A stretch of 64,000 bases of DNA from Corylus avellana (taxonomy: Eukaryota; Streptophyta; Magnoliopsida; Fagales; Betulaceae), in assembly GCF_901000735.1 (NCBI RefSeq), contig NC_081544.1, positions 34,609,235-34,673,234 of the forward strand, read 5' to 3'. Under the pieces are notes generated by a model. That model was not told the origin of the DNA and made no database searches. It was given only the letters and a program-made list of their open reading frames with translations. Shown one piece after another: positions 60,225 to 64,000 of this stretch (positions are counted from its first letter, which is position 1; each line of letters starts with the position of its first letter). A program made the translations under genes and the position numbers.

Positions 60225-61765
60225 ATCAATACACCTTCTGATGAAGCCTCGAAGCCTTCGTCTGCTCACCTATATATGAATCAAAATCAAACGCACTGTG
60301 ACAACTGACAAGGTAAAACCTCTTATTAATTAATAAGGAGGCGGTAGCCACCACCGTTTGGTCGTTTCTTTTGTCTTTTACACACGTCTTTTGCCATAAG
60401 CTGTACTGCAGTAGCCACCGTGATTTTTAAACAATTCATTTTGCCAATTAAAAAAAATCCATATACATCAATCAAAAAGCACTGTACATCAGGTTCCACA
60501 GTCACCCAATTCATGACCTTCTAATGCCAAATGGGCCAATAAAAATGCGTGTCTTTAGCAAAGCCGGCACTTGTTTTGTTTTTGTCTAGTCACCGTCGTC
60601 TTAATTTGCCATGACGTGTATTCACAAATAGTATATATGGGATATTTCTTTAGCCATACAAATTGCAAACCAAGAATCTGGCCTCAAAGCATTCTCATAA
60701 GTAAACTCGATCTGCCACCAACCAGGATTGTCTAGCATAAAAAGCCAGCAACGTCAACTCTACGAGTGCACAGTTTATTGGGGACCGAAAACAAAAGGGT
60801 CACTGCTTCAATACCCACCTATCTTGGAGAGCTTAGAGGTGCGAGACTCACACCCCCACGCTTAACCCTTGGGACGGATGGCTCCCCACAAGTCTCTTCT
60901 CTATGAATTGCCCGAATTGCAGTACAAATTCGAACACTTCAATTATAGAAAATCTCAATACTCATTCTAGCTAATTCAAAAAGATTTGAGGGAAAACAAT
61001 TTGAGCACTGGGACCAGTTGGAAATTAAAGTGACTTTAGAAATTCTATTATCCATTATTTACTGCCATACTAGGATCGAAGCTTTTTAGAATTTTTAAGA
61101 AGTCTACAAAATCGAATTGCTTAAATAAAAGAGTAAAGCTATAAACCAATATCTCATCAACATAACGAAAGATAAGTGAAGATAAAAGAACTTTAAATGA
61201 TGTCGATCGATCCTATTTCTATTATTTAGAATTTGTTAGAGTTTCTCCAATCAATGCCATTGCCCATTCTGTTATGTACTAAATGGGCCACAATTAGAAG
61301 CTGGGCCATGGACTACTTGACACAATTCAATCTATTGGGTATCTTTGTTAATATATTCTAGAAGTTGTTTTTTATTTTTTATTTTGAAAAAAAAAAATTA
61401 TTTTAATATGACAAAATAATTTTTGTATTTTGATGAGTGTTTGGATTGTTTCTAACATTGCTTGGCTCTTGGCTAATTTTTTTTTCTCAAAAAATGCATT
61501 TGAGAATTAAAAAAAAAATACAACTTAATTTGACATGGACTGATGGGCCACTATATGACACAGTCCAGCCCAAAAAAAAAAGGCCAGATTGCAACTGTAA
61601 CCACGTGTTCGTCAGCGAAGCCGCATGCACTATGCGCAATCTATCTGCATTACAGCGTATACTCTCCCCGCGAACTCTCTCTCTCTCCCCAAATAATAAT
61701 TCTGATGAACTTCTCAATTTTCAGCTAAATCTCTCGAAGCATAGAAGAACGCGGAGAAGAAGAAA
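60225..61765. other. Shared upstream region of the ABCB pseudogene and the 63-aa gene
   Basis: No gene supported. The minus-strand frame stays open about 15 codons before the ABCB ATG. Near the right end, TGATGGGCCAC (61550) and CAGCCCAAA (61567) are site II-like motifs, and a CTCTCTCT leader (61676-61688) precedes the 63-aa gene. Confidence 0.5.
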
Positions 61766-62596
61766 ATGGTGAAAGTGTCGACCTACTTCGCGATGACCTT
61801 TGGAGCCTTCCTATTCTGGGAATCCATGGATAAGCTTCACGTCTGGATCGCTCTCCACCAAGACGAAAAGGTTAAATGCCTTGAACTTTTTTTGTTCATT
61901 TTTACGCTATTTGTTACTTCTAATTAGAAACTTTTTGATTGGTTTAAACGCCCAATTTATTGGTCAAATGGAGAGAAAAACCATAGATATTATACTTTGC
62001 CATGTGCTCTGCTAGATCTATTGCTTTGTTGCATTCGTTCCTTTCTATAATGCTAATTGGATTTTTTTGGAAATACATAATTGGCTGCTTATAGCTATTT
62101 GTATTACTGCTGCAATGGATGGAAAAAGGTCCGTAGTACCAAAAGCACTTTTCGTGAGCAGTAATCTCCCCTTATTTTTGGAAAGCTAGTGGCTGCGTGT
62201 GAATTCCTTCATGGCAAGGGACGGCCTGTATTATTTAGAATAAACGGATAGCATTACTCTTTTTTTTTTTTAGGATAACTCTATGTCTATTGTAGAATTT
62301 TTAGAATCTTATGGTTCAGATTTTGTTGCTCAGCATACAACTTAGTGAGGTATAATGAATTAAGGAAAAATTAGGGATCATTTATATTACAACTTTAGAG
62401 ATGTGGTAAATGTTGAGTTTGAAGTTTCTCTAGATTTATCCTAATTCGAATGCACACAATGTTCTACTGCATTAAGCACTTTATATGTTCATTTATTTTC
62501 TAATCACAGAATGAGAGATTGGAGAAGCAAGCAGAGATCAAGAGAGTCCGGGAGGAGTTATTGCAACAAGCCAAACATAGGGACCCTCTCGCTTGA
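61766..62596 (+). CDS. Small single-pass membrane protein of unknown function, 2 exons, 63 aa
   Basis: Exon 1 is 61766-61870 and exon 2 is 62510-62596, joined in phase 0 by a GT-AG intron. The 63-residue product has a hydrophobic N-terminal segment (YFAMTFGAFLFWESMD, about residues 7-22) and then a charged, probably helical tail (NERLEKQAEIKRVREELLQQ) ending in RDPLA. It looks complete and conserved in style: a short protein with one membrane anchor and a coiled-coil-like tail, as in small subunits of mitochondrial membrane complexes. I recall similar short plant proteins but cannot name one with confidence. The ATG was chosen because a CT-rich leader precedes it, no upstream in-frame ATG is near, and the frame fits the splice junction. 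Confidence 0.75.
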
Positions 62597-63789
62597 CTGT
62601 TGCGTTGTGCTGTGATGCCGGTGGCACTTTTCTCTTAAATTCCTGTTTTTTCTTGAATTTTTAAGTTGCAGAGTTGATAGAATTATAATAATCAAGTTAT
62701 CTGTTTTAAGCTGATGACTGTGGCGTAAACAAATTATATTTTGCCTGTTTTATGAACCAAGACTTGTTCTTTCTCTCCGCATGTGTTGGAATGTGAAGTG
62801 AAGTTGGTTTTAATCTGATGAGTGCATCTTCTATGAGTTCATTTTAACATAATAGAGGCAGTAATTTAATAACATTCATGGTGTTTGTACTTCTAAAATT
62901 GGGAGCACCGCATTTTTCTTGTTGAATATTGTAGATGTAAATTGTGAACCTAGCTTGCGCTTTTTGTGATTTGTGCTTGGAAATTGTCATGTTCGGTGTA
63001 AAACAACTGTCTAGAATTTAAGATGGTTGTGTGTGCATTATTTTCAAGTAGTCTGTTATATGTTCACCAAAGCATATTCTAGAAGTTTAACCAAAGAATT
63101 GGAGGTAATAAAAGTGATTCATTCTCCATGAATATGATATCTATGTAGTATGATGTATGGAATATATGGCAATGGTGAAGTGTTAGAGTATTTCTATTGA
63201 TTGATCATTCAACCACAAAACTTTGCAAAATAATAGCCACTTAAAAAAAAATTTAAATGATAATATATTTATTTTGATGCATAGAATGTTTAGATCTTTG
63301 ATGTGCAGCCTCATCTTTTTGTTTGGACTAGGAGATGCTTTCTTAGCACTAGTGGATTCATTTTATCAACTCCGTATAGTTCCTGGCTCTGCAGTAACTC
63401 TCTTCCAAGGCTGTCAATAAGATTTTTTTCTTTTATAAGTAAAGATAATTGTATCAATGGAAAACCAGAGGGGGTAACTTGGTTGTATGTAAAAGTATCC
63501 TTCCTAAGTCACAATCACAAATACAATGAAGCCAAAAAAATCTAGAATATGGAGATTACTCGACTTACAACTGGCCTAAAAGAGTTGTAGATCTAGCATT
63601 TTTCTATTTGATGGACTACTGTCTAGTGAAATAAAAATAAAAAATAAAAAATAAAAAATAAAAAATAAAAAAGTTGGGTTGAGGTAAATCAAAACTTAAG
63701 TGGGAGAGTAAGAATGTTAAGATCAGAATCTACTCAAGATTAGACCTAGGTTATAATTTTGTTCAAGACTTAGCAGGAAATCTCTATTC
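62597..63789. other. 3' flank of the 63-aa gene
   Basis: AT-rich; no gene supported. AAAAATAAAAAATAAAA low-complexity repeats at 63631-63670. Confidence 0.5.
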
Positions 63790-64000
63790 CTTAAGATTTT
63801 TCCGTAGGTTTCTCTGCAACCCGCCTGTTCCCTCCATCCAGAGCGTTTAAACAAAACTCTGCCTTAATGATCTCATGCATCCTGAAAGCAAATCATTCAA
63901 AAATATCTTGTTAGAAGATTTCCTTGACATCAGCGATATAACTCATTTCCATGCTATTCAGTAGATGCCCATTGGTTGTAAGTTCAATATCTTTCCCAGA
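63790..64000 (-). other. Possible 3' exons of a gene running off the right edge
   Basis: On the minus strand a frame from the window edge reads DIELTTNGHLLNSMEM, and after a likely acceptor (TTTGCTTTCAG, about 63883) comes either CMRSLRQSFV-stop or MHEIIKAEFCLNALDGGNRR with a stop near 63799, depending on the splice phase. Composition is protein-like, but the family is unknown and the joint is undecided. Confidence 0.25.

Noticed and set aside
60225..60269. ABCB start extended upstream to 60269
   Set aside because: The extension begins with GTG, not ATG; MEKKRGILRFADGVDK at 60224 matches the usual family start.

Overview
The window looks like nuclear DNA of a dicot plant, probably a woody one. 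It is AT-rich, its genes are split by introns, it is full of plant-type transposon debris, and its genes belong to plant families: phloem SEO proteins, a CYP86-type P450, a 20S proteasome beta-2 subunit, a JINGUBANG-like WD40 protein, a plant ABCB transporter and a DC1-domain protein. The species cannot be named from sequence alone. Exon limits below were worked out by hand from reading frames and splice sites.

Layout. Positions 1-15692 (copy A) and 21695-36583 (copy B) are near-identical copies of one ~15 kb block. Each carries the 5' part of a P450 gene (minus strand), a divergent seven-exon SEO gene (plus strand), and several kb of decayed transposon sequence. Copy A stops at a run of exactly 100 Ns (15693-15792). 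Between the copies lie a proteasome beta-type-7 gene (16421-18559, minus) and the full P450 (20444-22015, minus). The copies differ by an 830-bp hAT-like insertion present only in A, a Mutator-like element whose core differs completely, and scattered small changes. Either this is a recent tandem duplication or two haplotypes were placed in series by the assembly.

After copy B comes a third, more distant SEO gene (SEO-C, 38188-41096, plus), which is intact and shares all intron positions and phases with A and B. It is flanked by direct repeats, which suggests it was one unit of a tandem array. The next unit survives only as a last-exon pseudogene (44354-44949) abutting a broken DC1 gene (43709-44355, minus). 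A LINE remnant (45498-46480, minus) sits in that unit's 3' flank, and a LINE-like insertion with a 9-bp target duplication sits in the SEO-C upstream region.

The range 47300-53790 is gene-poor and holds interleaved inverted repeats, a TRIM-like element and a tandem repeat. The right end holds an intact intronless WD40 gene (53793-55115, minus), a decayed ABCB transporter gene (56605-60224, minus: two frameshifts and loss of the second half), a two-exon gene for a 63-residue protein (61766-62596, plus) and a possible gene edge at 63790-64000 (minus).

The SEO proteins are structural phloem proteins that form filaments and plug wounded sieve tubes. The P450 is expected to oxidise fatty acids for cutin or suberin. 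Nothing in the sequence shows that the two act together; their divergent arrangement with a 3.3 kb spacer only makes shared regulation possible.
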